From Embiotoca jacksoni (lineage: Eukaryota > Chordata > Actinopteri > Embiotocidae), in contig JAKOON010000018.1 of NCBI GenBank assembly GCA_022577435.1, forward strand, positions 747,501 through 811,500: a DNA stretch of 64,000 nt. Direction: 5' to 3'. The notes under the pieces are model-generated. The model searched no databases. It saw only the letters and a list, made by a program, of their open reading frames with translations, and was not told the origin of the DNA. Every line of letters begins with the position of its first letter. The first letter of the stretch is position 1. Below, piece by piece: positions 48,268-60,421 of the stretch. A program made the translations under genes and the position numbers.

Positions 48268-51200
48268 CTGTAGAGAACAGAGAGAACAGAGGTGAACTGA
48301 GCGTGTGCAGAAACTTCCTCCATCAGCTGTCAGTCAGTGATGCAGCACATCAGAATAAAGAGCAGCAGGACTTCAGTCCTGAGACATGGACATGAGACGT
48401 GAGACATAGACATGAGACATGGGACATGAACATGAGATGTGAGACATAGACATGAACATGGGACATGAACATGACACATGAACATGAGACATGAACATGG
48501 GACATGAACATGAGACATGAACATGGGACATGAACATGAGACATGGACATGACACATGAGACATGGACATGAAGGAGCTGCAGCTGCTGATTAAACAGAG
48601 AAGATCTACAACAGGAACAGACAGTGAGCTTACCTCAGAGTCTCCAGACTACATTGTGGACTCTTCAAAAAACCACGCAGCTGCTTCACTCCTGAATCCT
48701 GCAGCTCGTTGTCTCTCAGGTCCAGATGTTTCAGATGTTTCAGAAGGGAGGGGTTGGACTTCAGAGCTGAACCCAGAGAATCACAGCTGATCTTTGACAA
48801 ACTGCAGTCAATCAATCTGAATAAAGAATAAAAGCAGTGAGTTGAGGATCATTCAGTGTTTCATGGTGTTCAGAGCTGAAGAAGCTTCACAATGTTCCAG
48901 TTTATAAAATGTAAACTCCAAACAGCTGCAGGTTGAAACAGTGAAACAGAAGCAGTGAAGAAGAGCTCTCATTAATATGAAGGACAACATGCTGCTGCTG
49001 CAATAAAGACGGAGTGACTTCAGCTCTTAAACTCTGCAGCTCCACCAGCGGCTCCATCGATACAAACTCATGTTGTCCAACAAACTGATCCCAGATTCCT
49101 CTGAAGATCCTCAAGTTTACAAAGAAAACAAACATGTCGACTGAATGTGGAAGAAAAGTCCATCAGATGATCCAAACTACATCTACAACATGTGATGTGA
49201 CCTGTTTGAATATTTCAGTCCAACATCATCACATGACTCCAGACCAGTGTGAACAAGCACATACTGAACATTTATTTGTTGCAGTCTGATGTTGTGAGAA
49301 GATTTAGCTTTTTATTTCAATGTCAGACTTTAAGGTGGAAATCCAGTTTCACAGTTTCACAGTCGATCATCCAGTGAAGGATTTTTCTTCTTCTGTGGTT
49401 TTAAATGTGGACGTTGCTCTGCCACAGTCAGTGGACTAAACCAGAGAAGAAGAAAACAGACGTTCCCCTGAAGATCCTCAGTGTGGATCAGAAGAACATC
49501 AGCTGATGTCTGCAGTTTAGTGTCTCCACAACTTTCACATCATGTTCATCTCAGCACAACTAAAACATGGAGTCTTACTTCAGAGTCTCCAGACTACAGT
49601 GTGGACTCTCCAGAAAACCACGCAGCTGCTTCACTCCTGAATCCTGCAGGTAGTTCTCACTCAGGTCCAGATGTTTCAGATGTTTCTGAAGGGAGGGGTT
49701 GGACTTCAGAGCTGAACCCAGAGAATCACAGCTGATCTCTGACAAACTGCAGCTCATCAATCTGAATAAAGAATAAAAGATGGAGATAAAATCATGTGAT
49801 CAGTTTGAATGACTTTGTCCTTCTGTTATTGAGGATCTTCATCATGTCAGCCTTCTACTGACATCATCCAAATGTCAGCACAACATTCATCCACCTCTTC
49901 ATGTCAACACAGGTCAACAAGATGCTGCTCACCTCCGTCAGGTCTCATTACACCATCACTACTCTACTGATACTTTAAACAGCTGCAGCTGATGATGTGC
50001 TTTCATCTGAGTGTGTTGTGAAGGATCAATATCAGTGATCAGACTTTATCTGTGAGGTCACACTGAAAGAAATCGTTGAGTTTCAACAGATCAGAGTTCA
50101 GAGGATCTTCTGTTTCCAGCTGAGACTCTTTAACACACATTACAAACATTCATTTAACAACATCAGAGAACATTTTCTACACTTTCTGTAACAAACACTC
50201 GTCTGTTGGGATGACTCACTGAGTTCAGGACCAGAGAACAGAAAAGCATTCACAGCTTTAAGATGGAGGTTCTGTTTGTACATGAAGGAGCTGCAGCTGC
50301 TGATTAAACAGAGAAGATCTACAACAGGAACAGACAGTGAACTTACTGCAGAGTCTCCAGACTACAGTGTGGACTCTCCAGAAAACCACACAGCTGCTTC
50401 ACTGCTGAATCCTGCAGGTTGTTGTAACTCAGGTCCAGATGTTTCAGATGTTTCAGAAGGGAGGGGTTGGACTTCAGAGCTGAACCCAGAGAATCACAGC
50501 TGATCTTTGACAAACTGCAGTCAATCAATCTGAATAAAGAATAAAAGCAGTGAGTTGAGTGTTTCATGGTGTTCAGAGCTGAAGAAGCTTCACAATGTTC
50601 CAGTTTATAAAATGGAAACTCCAAACAGCTGCAGGTTGAAACAGTGAAACAGAAGCAGTGAAGAAGAGCTCTCATTAATATGAAGGACAACATGCTGCTG
50701 CTTCAATAAAGACGGAGTGACTTCAGCTCTTAAACTCTGCAGCTCCACCAGCGGCTCCATCGATACAAACTCATGTTGTCCAACAAACTGATCCCAGATT
50801 CCTCTGAAGATCCTCAAGTTTACAAAGAAAACAAACATGTCGACTGAATGTGGAAGAAAAGTCCATCAGATGATCCAAACTACATCTACAACATGTGATG
50901 TGATCTGTTTGAATATTTCAGTCCAACATCATCACATGACTCCAGACCAGTGTGAACAAGCACATACTGAACATTTATTTGTTGCAGTCTGATGTTGTGG
51001 AAAAGATTTAGCTTTTTATTTCAATGTCAGACTTTAAGGTGGAAATCCAGTTTCACAGTTTCACAGTCGATCATCCAGTGAAAGATTTTTCTTCTTCTGT
51101 GGTTTTAAATGTGGACGTTGCTCTGCCACAGTCAGTGGACTAAACCAGAGAAGAAGAAAACAGACGTTCCCCTGAAGATCCTCAGTGTGGATCAGTAGAA

Positions 51201-54200
51201 TATCAGCTGATGTCTGCAGTTTAGTGTCTCCACAACTTTCACATCATGTTCATCTCAGCACAACTAAAACATGGAGTCTTACTGCAGAGTTTCCAGACTA
51301 CAGTGTGGACTCTCCAGAAAACCACGCAGCTGCTTCACTCCTGAATCCTGCAGCTTGTTGATACTCAGGTCCAGATGTTTCAGATGTTTCTGAAGGGAGG
51401 GGTTGGACTTCAGAGCTGAACCCAGAGAATCACAGCTGATCTCTGACAAACTGCAGCTCTTCAATCTGAATAAAGAATAAAAGATGGAGATGAAGATAAA
51501 CAGATGAGTTGTTCCTTCAAAGAGGAACTCTGTCCTCTGTGATCTGTGACTGTGGATCATCAACATGTCGGCCTTCTACAAACATCATCAGTTCCTTCCA
51601 AACTCCAGTCAAAGATTTCCTGTATCTTCAGTTTCAGCAGATCTTCACAGATCTTCTCTGCATGTTACAATAGATTTGAAATCATCAGAAATCCAGCAGA
51701 GGGACAGACGACTGAGAACAACGTTGGTTCTTTGACTTCCTGTCCCTCCACTGCAGCTCACACAGGAAACACAGCGACTGGATCTGTGATCAGACTGCTG
51801 AGGACACGGATCACTGTCAGCTTTACATGTTCACACAACACGGCTGTGGATGATGTCGTCCATCTGGTACCGCTGGAGTCAGGTGATCAGAGGACTTCTC
51901 CACAGACAGAGTGGACAGGAGGGAGGACTGTTGACATGACACGTCTTTTACTGTCCATGTGGACATGTGAGTGTTGTGTTCAAACACGTGTGAACCTGTG
52001 TGCTCAGACAAACATGCAGACGCTTTATTATTTGGTTTCTGTTTCAGTCTGAAGGTCTGAAGCTCATCTGGACTTTTCTGGAAGCTCTGAAGTTTATTCA
52101 GATTTGTGCTCAGAAATCTCCAACATGAACTAAAGTGTGACACATGAACAGAGAAGAACTGCAGCAGCAGCAGTCAGTGAACTGACCTCAGAGTCTCCAG
52201 ACGACAGTTCGGACTCTCCAGACCAGCAGACAGCTTCACTCCTGAATCCTCCAGGTCGTTGAAACTCAGGTCCAGATGTTTAAGGTGGGAGGGGCTGGAC
52301 TTCAGAGCTGAGGCCACGACTTCACAGTGAGTCTCTGAGAGTTCTTTACATCCTGTTAATCTGTGATGAGAGAATAAAGAACGTGTTATTATAAATACAG
52401 ATATCAGCTTATAAACAATTCAGTTGGATTTATTCAGCACCAGATCAGAACTTTATTCATCTCAGGGTTCTTTACACAGTAAAGTTCTTCTACAGAACCG
52501 CAGAACAACCCCGAGAGCAACCCAACAGTTCAACATGAGAAACAGCTGGAAGGAAAAAAAAAACTTTAAGAGGAAGAACCTCCAACAGAACAAGAACCAG
52601 AGGTGGAGAACATTAACAGAACCAGAATCAGGGGTGGACAACATCTAACAGAACCAGAACCACAGGTGGGACAACATCTGTTAACAGAACCAGAACCAGA
52701 GGTGCAGAACATCTAATGGAACCAGAGGTGGGGAACATCTAAAAGAACCAGAACCACAGGTGGAGAACATCTGTTAACAGAACCAGAGTCAGAGGTGGAG
52801 AACGTCTGTTAACAGAGCGAGAGGTAGAGAACATCTGTTAACAGAACCAGAGGTACAGAACATCTAACAGAACTAGAACCAGAGGTGGAGAGCATCTAAT
52901 AGAACCAGAACCAGATGTGGAGAACGTCTGTTAACAGAACCAGAGGTGCAGAACATCTAACAGAACCAGAACCACAGGTGGAGAACAACTGGTAACAGAA
53001 CCAGAACTACAGGTGGAGAACATCTGTTAACAGAACCAGAACCAGAGGTGGAGAACATCTGTTAACAGAACATCTAACAGAATTAGAACCAGAGGTGGAG
53101 AACATCTGGTAACAGAACCAGAACCAGAGGTGGAGAACATTTGTTAACAGAACCAGACTCAGAGGTGGAGAACATCTATTAACAGAACCAGAGTTGTAGA
53201 ATATCTAACAGAACCAGAACCACAGGTGGAGCACATCTGTTAACAGAACCAGAAGTGGAGAACATCTGGTAACAGAACCAGAGCTAGAACCAGAACCAGA
53301 GGTGGAGAACATCTGTTAACAAAACTAGAGGTGGAGAACATTTGTTAACAGAACCAGACTCAGAGGTGGAGGACATCTGTTAACAGAACTAGAGGTGGAC
53401 AACATCTAACAGAACCAGACTCAGAGGTGGAGCACATCTGTTAACAGAACCAGAGGTGGAGAACATCTGGTAACAGAACCAGAACTAGAGGTGGAGAACA
53501 TCTGTTAACAGAACCAGAGGCAGAGAACATCCGGTAACAGAACCAGAGCTAGAACCAGAACCATAGGTGGAGAACATCTGTTAACAGAACTAGAGGTGGA
53601 GAACATCGAACAGAACCAGAGGTGGAGAACATCTGTTAACAGAACCAGAAGTGGAGATCATCTAACAGAACCAGACATCTGTTAACAGAACCAGAACCAG
53701 AGATGGAGAACATCTGTTAACAGAACCAGAACCAGAGGTGGAGATCATCTAACAGAACCAGAAATCTGTTAACAGAACCAGAACCAGAGGTGGAGAACAT
53801 CTGTTAGCAGAACCAGAGGTGGAGAACATCTGTTAAAAGAACCAGAACCAGAGGTGGAGAACATCCACCTCGACCGGTTCTTCTGGTCTTATTTCCATCT
53901 TAAACAGCGTCCCAACTTTTGATGAAATGGGTTTGTATCTGGAGATCCGGCTGTTCCTGAAGATTTCTTTCTTATTGTTGAATTGGAGTTGAAACGTGAG
54001 AATAAAAGAATCTCTTATTTCTTCCAGCAGCAGTGAGGAAGTGAAGAAGTGAAACCAGGTTGTACAAACACTCCCTGAGATTCTTCATCTCCAAACTGTC
54101 TCTGAAGTGGCCGAGGCCTCTTAACGTCCTGCTGGATCAGATCCACTGACAGCTAACGTTCAAGGACTCAGTGAAGGTCTGAGGAAGAAGATGGTGGATT

Positions 54201-57200
54201 TACACGACTCAGCAATGTGTGGGAGACATTTCTAAACACCTGCAGACTCCAGGATCATCAGTTCAAACACCTGGACATGAGGACAAGTTACCAGGAGGAG
54301 GAGCCACATCACCGAGGTCTGGAAGAAGACCCAACTGTCCCTCAGCAGAGAGGAAACTGGTTGGGATGCTGAGGAACAAGCCAAGAAGCAGCGAGGCCCA
54401 GATGGACCATGAAGTGGAAGCTGCTCAACACCAGAGTCTCCGTCTACAGGCAGAGACGGAGAACTTCCTGCTTCTGCTGGCATTTTTCTGCTTTTATTTA
54501 TGTTTCTGGTTTGTGATCATCTGAGGAGCCACTCCAGGAAACCTACGGATTACTCTGACCTTTTATTTTTAGAGGTTAAGTCAGCCATTGACACTTTTCA
54601 ACAATGTTGAAGGTGGAGGTAAACGGACTGTGGGAACGACACCGCTTCACCGTGGACTCTGAACAGTGGACAAGAGCAAGCTAAGACAGCTAGCTGGCAC
54701 CACCAGGCCTACCAAGAAACAGGAGGGCAGCGTAGCAGTTAATAATCTAGAGTGGGAGTCCTCCCTGGACGTCTCGGTGACCTCCACTACGGCTCCACGA
54801 CCATCCTCTGTCTCCCCACCTGATAAAGGCAGTAATTGATATCTTCTGGGTCCAATGACACTAATTCCTGTCCTGATAGGTTGTAGAAGAAGAAAAGTGA
54901 AGCTGCGAAGAAACGAGTAAATCTGCAAACTTATCAAACTTCACATTCATTCCTCGTCAGCCACAGACTGTCCAAGTAAATTGGGCAAATAAAGCTTTAA
55001 ACACATTAAACTTAGCTTTATTAAATGTCAGGTCTCTGTCAAGAAAAACATTTTTAATCAATGATTTTAATGTTCGGAACAAACTGGACTTTTAGTTTTT
55101 AACTGAAACTTGGTTGGACGGAGATAACAGTGCAGCTGATCTTATTGAATCAGCACCTCAACTTCAGTTTCATGAGTGAAACAAGAGCTCATAAGAAAGG
55201 AGGTGGAGTTTCTATTTTATTTAATGATTCTTCAATGCAAGCAGATTTGACTTCTTTTGAATATGTAGCTCTGAACTCCTCTCGAGTTTTATTCCTAAAC
55301 ATTTACAGACCTCCTAAATACTGTGCAACCTTCTCTGCTGTCTCTAATCTGTATTGATTCTGACTGTGTGGTTATTGTTGGTGATTTTAATATCCATGTT
55401 GATAATCTCCAGGACAGAAGGTCTATAGAACTATGTGCTGTCCTTGATAACTATGATCTCACTCAGCATGTGACAGGACCCCCCCACAACAGAGGACACA
55501 ACCTGGACCTCATCATCACCAAAGGTCTAAACATCTCCAAGGTTGCCTCTCTGATCATTCCTGTGTTTTCTTTGAGAGTTCAATCTCTTGAGACACAAAT
55601 GTCCAAACCGAGGTGGTGACGAAGCGTTACACCTCTGAAAACACCAGTGAACTATTTACTCAGAGGTTCTCCTCCACACCAGCCATCTCTGGCATCTCAG
55701 TCAATGAGCTAGTAGATAGCTTCAACTCTAAAGTTAAACATGTTGATGGCGTTGACTGAAGTGAAGGTTGTCTCTGGTGACCAAAGATCTCGTTGGAGAA
55801 ATGCCACGCTGGTCAGAATAGAGAAAAGAGAGTTGAAAAGCTGAACGCAGGTGGAAAACAAATCTCCAGGTTCACTGTGACATCTATAAAGAAAGACTTC
55901 GCAGTTATAATCTGGAACTGAGAAATACAAGGCAGTCCTTCTTCTCTGACATCATAACCAGAAACAATAACAATACAGCACCTTATTTGCTCCCGTCGAC
56001 CGGCTAACAAACCTCCAGTCAGTAGCTGCTGAGCTTCACTCCACCTGGGAGAATGAAACCAGCAGTCAGTGTCCACACCAACCACAGGATATGTGTTGTC
56101 CCCATCTCTAAATAATGTCCATTCAAATATCACGGCACAATTTCAATCAATCAACCGTGGAAGTCTGGAAGACATTATCCAACATCTGAAGTCCTCCTCC
56201 TGCTGCTTGGATATTTTACCAACACACCTTTTCAAAAATATTTCTAACTGCATGACCAATGATCTTTTACAAACTGTAAACTCAAACCTTCTCAGGTGTC
56301 TTCCCACAGGCCCGAAAAACTGCAGTTATTAGACCACTTCTAAAGAAGGATAATTTAGACTCCACAACAATGAAAAATTATAGACCAATATCAAACCTCC
56401 ATTTTTAAACAAAATAATTGAAAAAGTTGTTTTTCAACAGCTGAACAACTTCTTGGCTGTAAATAAGTGTTTTGATGTCTTCCAGTCAGGCTTCCAATAG
56501 CAACACAGGACTGAAGCTGCTCTTGTTGAGGTTTTCAATGACATCCACTGAAACACAGACGGTGGCAGAACTTCAGTCTGAGTATTACTGGATCTCAGTG
56601 CTGCATTCGACACGGTCGACCATCGACCATGAAATACTACTAGACAGACCAGAAAACTGGGTACGACTCTCCGGCACTAAACTGGTTTGAATCCTACTGG
56701 AAGGAGTGAGAGTACTTTGTGTCTGCAGCTAATCACACATCAGAGCGCACTAAAAGGACATGTGGTGTTCCCCAAGGTTCAATTCTGGGGCCTCTTCTGT
56801 TCAACATCTACAGATTATGGAAAACAACAAAGTGTGTTATCATAATTATGCAGACGACACAAATCTACATAACTATATCGCCAGCGGACTATAATCCCAT
56901 ACAAGGGTTGTAAATGCATTGAACTAATCAACACCTGGATGTGCCAGAAGTTTCTTCAATTAAACAAAGATAAAACAGAAGTCATTGTTTTTGGACTGAA
57001 GACTTTTCTGTTTGCTGCCTTTCATTGAACCAGATTGAATGATGTTGATTCATTTCTCCCATTTCTGCTTTTTATTACTGTATTTTATTTCTTAAACTGC
57101 ACTGTAACTTTTATTCTATTTTTAGTTTGTTAAATGTTTGAATGATTGTTTTTAATGTTTTAATAACTGTTCTTTTCTTTCGCCTGATGTTTTGATGTTT

Positions 57201-60200
57201 TTAATAGTTTTATGTGAAACCCTTTGAATGACCTTGTTGTTGAAATGTGATGTACAAATGAACGTGCCTTGCCTTACAGTCAGCTAAATTTTCCACTGCG
57301 GAGGACTGAGAGGCTGCCGTCCAACCAAGAAGCCTCTGCTCCAAAAGAGACACCTTCAAGCTGGACAACACATACAAACCTCACTTCCACTTCATCAGTG
57401 ACCTGAGTGAAGTGACTGGATTTCACTGAGAGTTTCTATCGTAGCTGTAGTGGTCCTGAACGCAGCTCTGTTACCACCTCACTAAATGCTGCATCACATG
57501 TTACAGCCTGTTGTGCTGCTTTCTTTTTAATATCATGACAGACTTCACATCTCCACATGTCAGAGTTCAGCTCTCCATCCTGACACAAACTGAGCTCTCT
57601 GTTCACGACACCATGTGACAGCTGACGTAACACAAAGGATCAGAGCTGAATACAGCTCAGTGTCATCAATACCCATCAGTTGAAAAAGGATGGATCGACC
57701 CGACTGGAACATCCCAACTAATGATCTACTGACAAATGAAAGGTTCACAGATCATGTAGAAATACCTGCAGATCAGCAGAAGAACAGTTTGATCATGTGA
57801 TCAGCATTAATCACAACCAGCTAGAACAATCTACATTTGAATCCTCACAGCTTCTTAAACAACACAACTGACCATCAGCTGTTTGAACTAAAGAAATGCA
57901 TCCTGTGTGTCTGTGAAGAACCAAACTACTGATCTGATTGATCACGTCAATGATCACATGTGGACTCACCGAAACGTCCTGCAGTTCCTCACAGCTGGGA
58001 TCAGTCTCCGTCGTCCCTCTGATGATGTCTTGTACTTCTTCAGGTCCAACTCATCCAGAACCTCCTCTGACATCTGCAGCATGGAGGCCAGACCTGAGCA
58101 GTGGATCTCAGAGAGTTTCTTCTCTGATTTCAGGAACTCTTGGATCTCCTGATGGACTGAGAGGTCGTTCATCTCCATCAGACAGTGGAAGATGTTGATG
58201 CTTCTGTCTGGAGAGATTTTACGACTGTTCATCTCCTTCAGGTTCTTGATGGTTCTCTGGATGATCTCTGGACTGCTCTCTTTCTGACCCAGCAGGTCTC
58301 GTAAGAGTCTCTGGTTGGACTCCAGAAAGAGGCCATGAAGGAAGCGAACAAACAGGTCCAGGTGGCCATTCTGACTTTGGAGGGATTTTAACATGACTCC
58401 CTTCAGGAAGTCATCCAGAGATGATTCTCTGTCGTCTTCTCCCAGGGAGTCATCCAGAGATGATTCTCTGTCGTCTTCTCCCAGGGAGTCATCCAGAGAT
58501 GATTCTCTGTCGTCTTCTCCCAGGGAGTCATCCAGAGATGAGTCTCTGTCGTCTTCTCCCAGGGAGTCATCATGAGATGAGTCTCTGTCGTCTTCTCCCA
58601 GGAAGTCATCCAGAGATGATTCTCTGTTGTCTTCTCCCAGGGAGTCATCCAGAGATGAGTCTCTGTCGTCTTCTCCCAGGAAGTCCTGCAGCAGCTCTGT
58701 GTTCCTGGTGGAGATACAGTGGAACATGTAGACTGCAGCCAGAAACTCCTGAACGCTCAGATGAACAAAGCAGTAGACTATTTTCTGGAAGATCACACAC
58801 TCTCTCTGGAAGATCTCTGTACAAACTCCTGAGTACACCGAGGCCTCTGTGACGTCCAGACCGCACCGCTGCAGGTCTTCTTGGTAGAACATGATGTTTC
58901 CTTCCTCCAGATGTTCAAACGCCAGCCTCCCCAGCTTCAGAAGAACTTCCCCATCAGCCTCCGTCAGCTCCTGTGGACTCGTCTCATGTCCGTCGTACTT
59001 CTTCTTCTTCCTCTTGGTCTGAACCAGCAGGAAGTGTGAGTACATGTCAGTCAGGGTCTTGGGCAGCTCTCCTCTCTGCTCGGTGGTCAACATGTGGTCC
59101 AGAACCGTAGCGCTGATCCAGCAGAAGACGGGGATTCCACACATGATGTGGAGGCTCCTGGAGGTCTTGATGTGGGAGATGATGCTGCTGGACCGCTCTT
59201 CATCAGCGAACCTCCTCCTGAAGTACTCCTCCTTCTGGGCGTCAGTGAAGCCTCGTACTTCTGTCAGTCTGTCCACACACTCAGGAGGGATCTGATTGGC
59301 CGCCGCGGGTCGGGAAGTTATCCAGACGAGAGCTGAGGGAAGCAGATTCCCCTCGATGAGGTTGGTCAGCAGCACGTCGACGGAGGACTCGTGAGTGACA
59401 TCAGACACAAGCTTCCTGCTGCTGAAGTCCAGAGAGAGTCTGCTTTCATCCAGGCCGTCCAAGATGAACAGAAGCTTCCAGACAGCGAGCTGCTCTGCTG
59501 AGACCTTCTGGAACGTCGGATGGAAAACACGGAGCAGCGTGAGAAGACTGTACCGCTCATCTCGGATCAAGTTCAGCTCCCTGAACGACAGCAGAATCAC
59601 CACGCTGACGTCCTGGTTCTCCGAGCCCTCGGCCCAGTCCAGAGAGAACTTCTGCACCGAGAAGGTTTTTCCGACACCGGCGACGCCGTTGGTCAGAACC
59701 ACTCTGATGGGTCTCTGCTGGTCGGGGAAGGCTTTAAAGATGTCGTGGCACTTGATTGGAGCATCATGGAGGATCTTCTTCTTGGTCTCCAGCTGCATCA
59801 CCTCATGTTGGGTATCAACCTCTTCACTCCGTCCCTCTGTGATGTAGAGCTCCGTGTAGATCCTCTTCAGGAGGGTTCCACTTCCTCTTTCATCACTTCC
59901 TTCAGTCACATGTTCACATCTCCTCCTCACACTGATCTTATGTTCATCTAAAACCTGCTGCAGACCAACATCTGGACAAAGAAGAGAACATCTGTCAGAC
60001 TAAAGAAAGAGAAGCTGCACACAAACAAAGACAGGAAGAGGAAATGGACAGTCTTACTTTGTCCAGTGCTGGTCTGACTGTCTGTCTGTGGTCCAGGTCC
60101 GGTTCTGGATCTTTGTCCACACGTGGGACAGGAGAAGTCTCCTGATGGAGCCGACTGGTCCCAGTAGGAGGTGATGCACCGTCTGCAGAACCAGTGTCCA

Positions 60201-60308
60201 CAGCTGGTGGAGACGGGATCCTTCAGGACGTCCTGACACAGAACACAGCAGGACAGCTGGTCCTCAGAGACACCGCTCCTCTTCATCACACCGCTCCTCT
60301 TCCTCACC
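48258..60308 (-). CDS. NLR gene body: RING - FISNA/NACHT - LRR (fish NLR-C type)
   Basis: Eight - strand exons: RING 60308-60058, FISNA/NACHT 59971-57970, LRRs 52360-52187, 51465-51283, 50529-50347, 49761-49579 and 48816-48634, terminal 48267-48258. All joins keep frame and every exon is open. Together with the two + strand N-terminal exons the coding length is 3,420 bases, or 1,139 residues plus stop. Such proteins are fish-expanded cytosolic NLRs (NLRC3-/NLRP12-like), thought to act in innate sensing or its damping. In this assembly the first exon of the body has no upstream start on its own strand inside the window. No B30.2 domain is present, unlike many relatives. Confidence 0.85.
48384..48575 (+). 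repeat. ACATGAGACATGAACATGGG minisatellite
   Basis: About 190 bp of 12-bp GACATGAACATG/AGACATGGACAT units in the last NLR intron. Confidence 0.9.
48634..48816 (-). CDS. NLR LRR exon 5
   Basis: 183 bp, phase 2 in and out. Reads LIDCSLSKISCDSLGSALKS, HLKHLDLRDNELQDSGV, CSLETLR. One NLR-type LRR pair. Confidence 0.85.
49579..49761 (-). CDS. NLR LRR exon 4
   Basis: 183 bp, phase 2 in and out. Reads LMSCSLSEISCDSLGSALKS, HLDLSENYLQDSGV, CSLETLK. Confidence 0.85.
50347..50529 (-). CDS. NLR LRR exon 3
   Basis: 183 bp, phase 2 in and out. Reads LIDCSLSKISCDSLGSALKS, HLDLSYNNLQDSAV, CSLETLQ. It is the closest relative of LRR exon 5, with matching flanks. Confidence 0.85.
51283..51465 (-). CDS. NLR LRR exon 2
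   Basis: 183 bp, phase 2 in and out. Reads LKSCSLSEISCDSLGSALKS, HLDLSINKLQDSGV, CSLETLQ. It is the closest relative of LRR exon 4. Confidence 0.85.
52187..52360 (-). CDS. NLR LRR exon 1
   Basis: 174 bp (three codons shorter than the rest), phase 2 in and out. Reads LTGCKELSETHCEVVASALK, HLDLSFNDLEDSGV, CRLETLR. The first base A completes the CG left by the NACHT exon. Confidence 0.85.
52590..53870 (+). repeat. Degenerate minisatellite CAGAACCAGAGGTGGAGAAC
   Basis: About 1.3 kb of units near 35-45 bp (AGGTGGAGAACATCTGTTAA, CAGAACCAGAACC), irregular in length, in the NLR intron between NACHT and the LRRs. At 53880-53940 a Tc1-type terminal stretch follows (GCGTCCCAACTTTTGATGAA). Confidence 0.9.
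54110..54470 (+). mobile_element. Tc1-like transposase N-terminal relic
   Basis: Reads QGLSEGLRKKMVDLHDS, then shifted GDISKHLQTPGSSVQT, PGGGATSPRSGRRPNC and ERKLVGMLRNKPR. This is the paired HTH and linker of a Tc1-like transposase. It stops at about 54470, where a LINE begins. Confidence 0.7.
54480..57285 (+). mobile_element. L2-clade LINE relic (about 2.8 kb)
   Basis: Endonuclease start LALLNVRSLSRKTFL (about 55003-55050) and FLTETWLDG. RT blocks LDLSAAFDTVDH (about 56585), PQGSILGPLLFN (about 56770) and YADDT (about 56848). The 3' tail GTGATGTACAAATGAACGTG, CCTTGCCTT ends near 57280. Several frameshifts and stops make it inactive. Confidence 0.8.
57290..57362 (+). mobile_element. Tc1-like transposase piece 3' of the LINE
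   Basis: Reads GLRGCRPTKKPLLQKRHLQA in one frame, the segment that normally follows the N-terminal part found at 54.1-54.5 kb. Together they suggest one Tc1 copy split by the LINE. Confidence 0.6.
57970..59971 (-). CDS. NLR FISNA-NACHT exon
   Basis: A 2,002-bp exon. After a FISNA-type lead (RIYTELYITEG, with HEVMQLE) comes Walker A GVAGVGKT (about 59664-59687), Walker B LLFILDGLDE (about 59445-59475) and ITSRPAAANQIP. The NACHT-associated helical part includes CFVHLSVQEFLAAVYMFHC, and a conserved tail ends RRLIPAVRNCR. Acceptor TTTGTCCAG, donor CG|GTGAGT (phase 2). All nucleotide-binding motifs are intact. A 39-bp coding repeat expands the segment after FLAAVYMF. Confidence 0.92.
58407..58679 (-). 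repeat. In-frame coding minisatellite, 7 x 13 residues
   Basis: Seven 39-bp units encoding LGEDDR(D/E)SSLDD(S/F) with slight variants (DNR, SSH). Relatives usually have a single FLGED-type stretch here, so this is a local expansion. It gives an acidic, Ser-rich 91-residue linker between NACHT and the LRR-proximal tail. Confidence 0.92.
60058..60308 (-). CDS. NLR RING-finger exon
   Basis: 251 bp. Acceptor TGTGTTGACAG, first base G. Reads VRKRSGVMKRSGVSEDQLSC, then CVLCQDVLKDPVSTSCGHWF, CRRCITSYWDQ, CPTCGQ, a C3HC4 RING found in many fish NLRs. Donor AAA|GTAAGA, phase 1, fits the NACHT exon. KRSGV is repeated at the start (a 15-bp duplication). It lies 114 bp inside the right arm. An ATG at 60323-60325 is upstream of the acceptor and is probably not used. 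Confidence 0.88.
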
Positions 60309-60421
60309 CTGTCAACACATTTCATGATCAGTAAAATATTTTGCTGTTGTTGTTAAAAATATCAGGATTTAAGGTTTCTGTCAGAAGCTCAGAGGACACA
60401 GAGGACACAGAGGACTCAGAG

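Noticed and set aside
59044..59951. + strand frames over the NACHT exon
   Set aside because: Antisense shadows of the NACHT coding strand.
60309..60325. ATG at 60323-60325 as the start of the NLR
   Set aside because: It lies upstream of a good acceptor (TGTTGACAG) and the exon phase fits the separate N-terminal exons. An alternative start here cannot be excluded but is less likely.
48182..60421. Inverted repeat as a pure assembly fold-back
   Set aside because: A fold-back would duplicate the ERV and outer sequence too. Here the ERV is in one arm only and homology ends sharply on both sides. It remains worth checking with reads.
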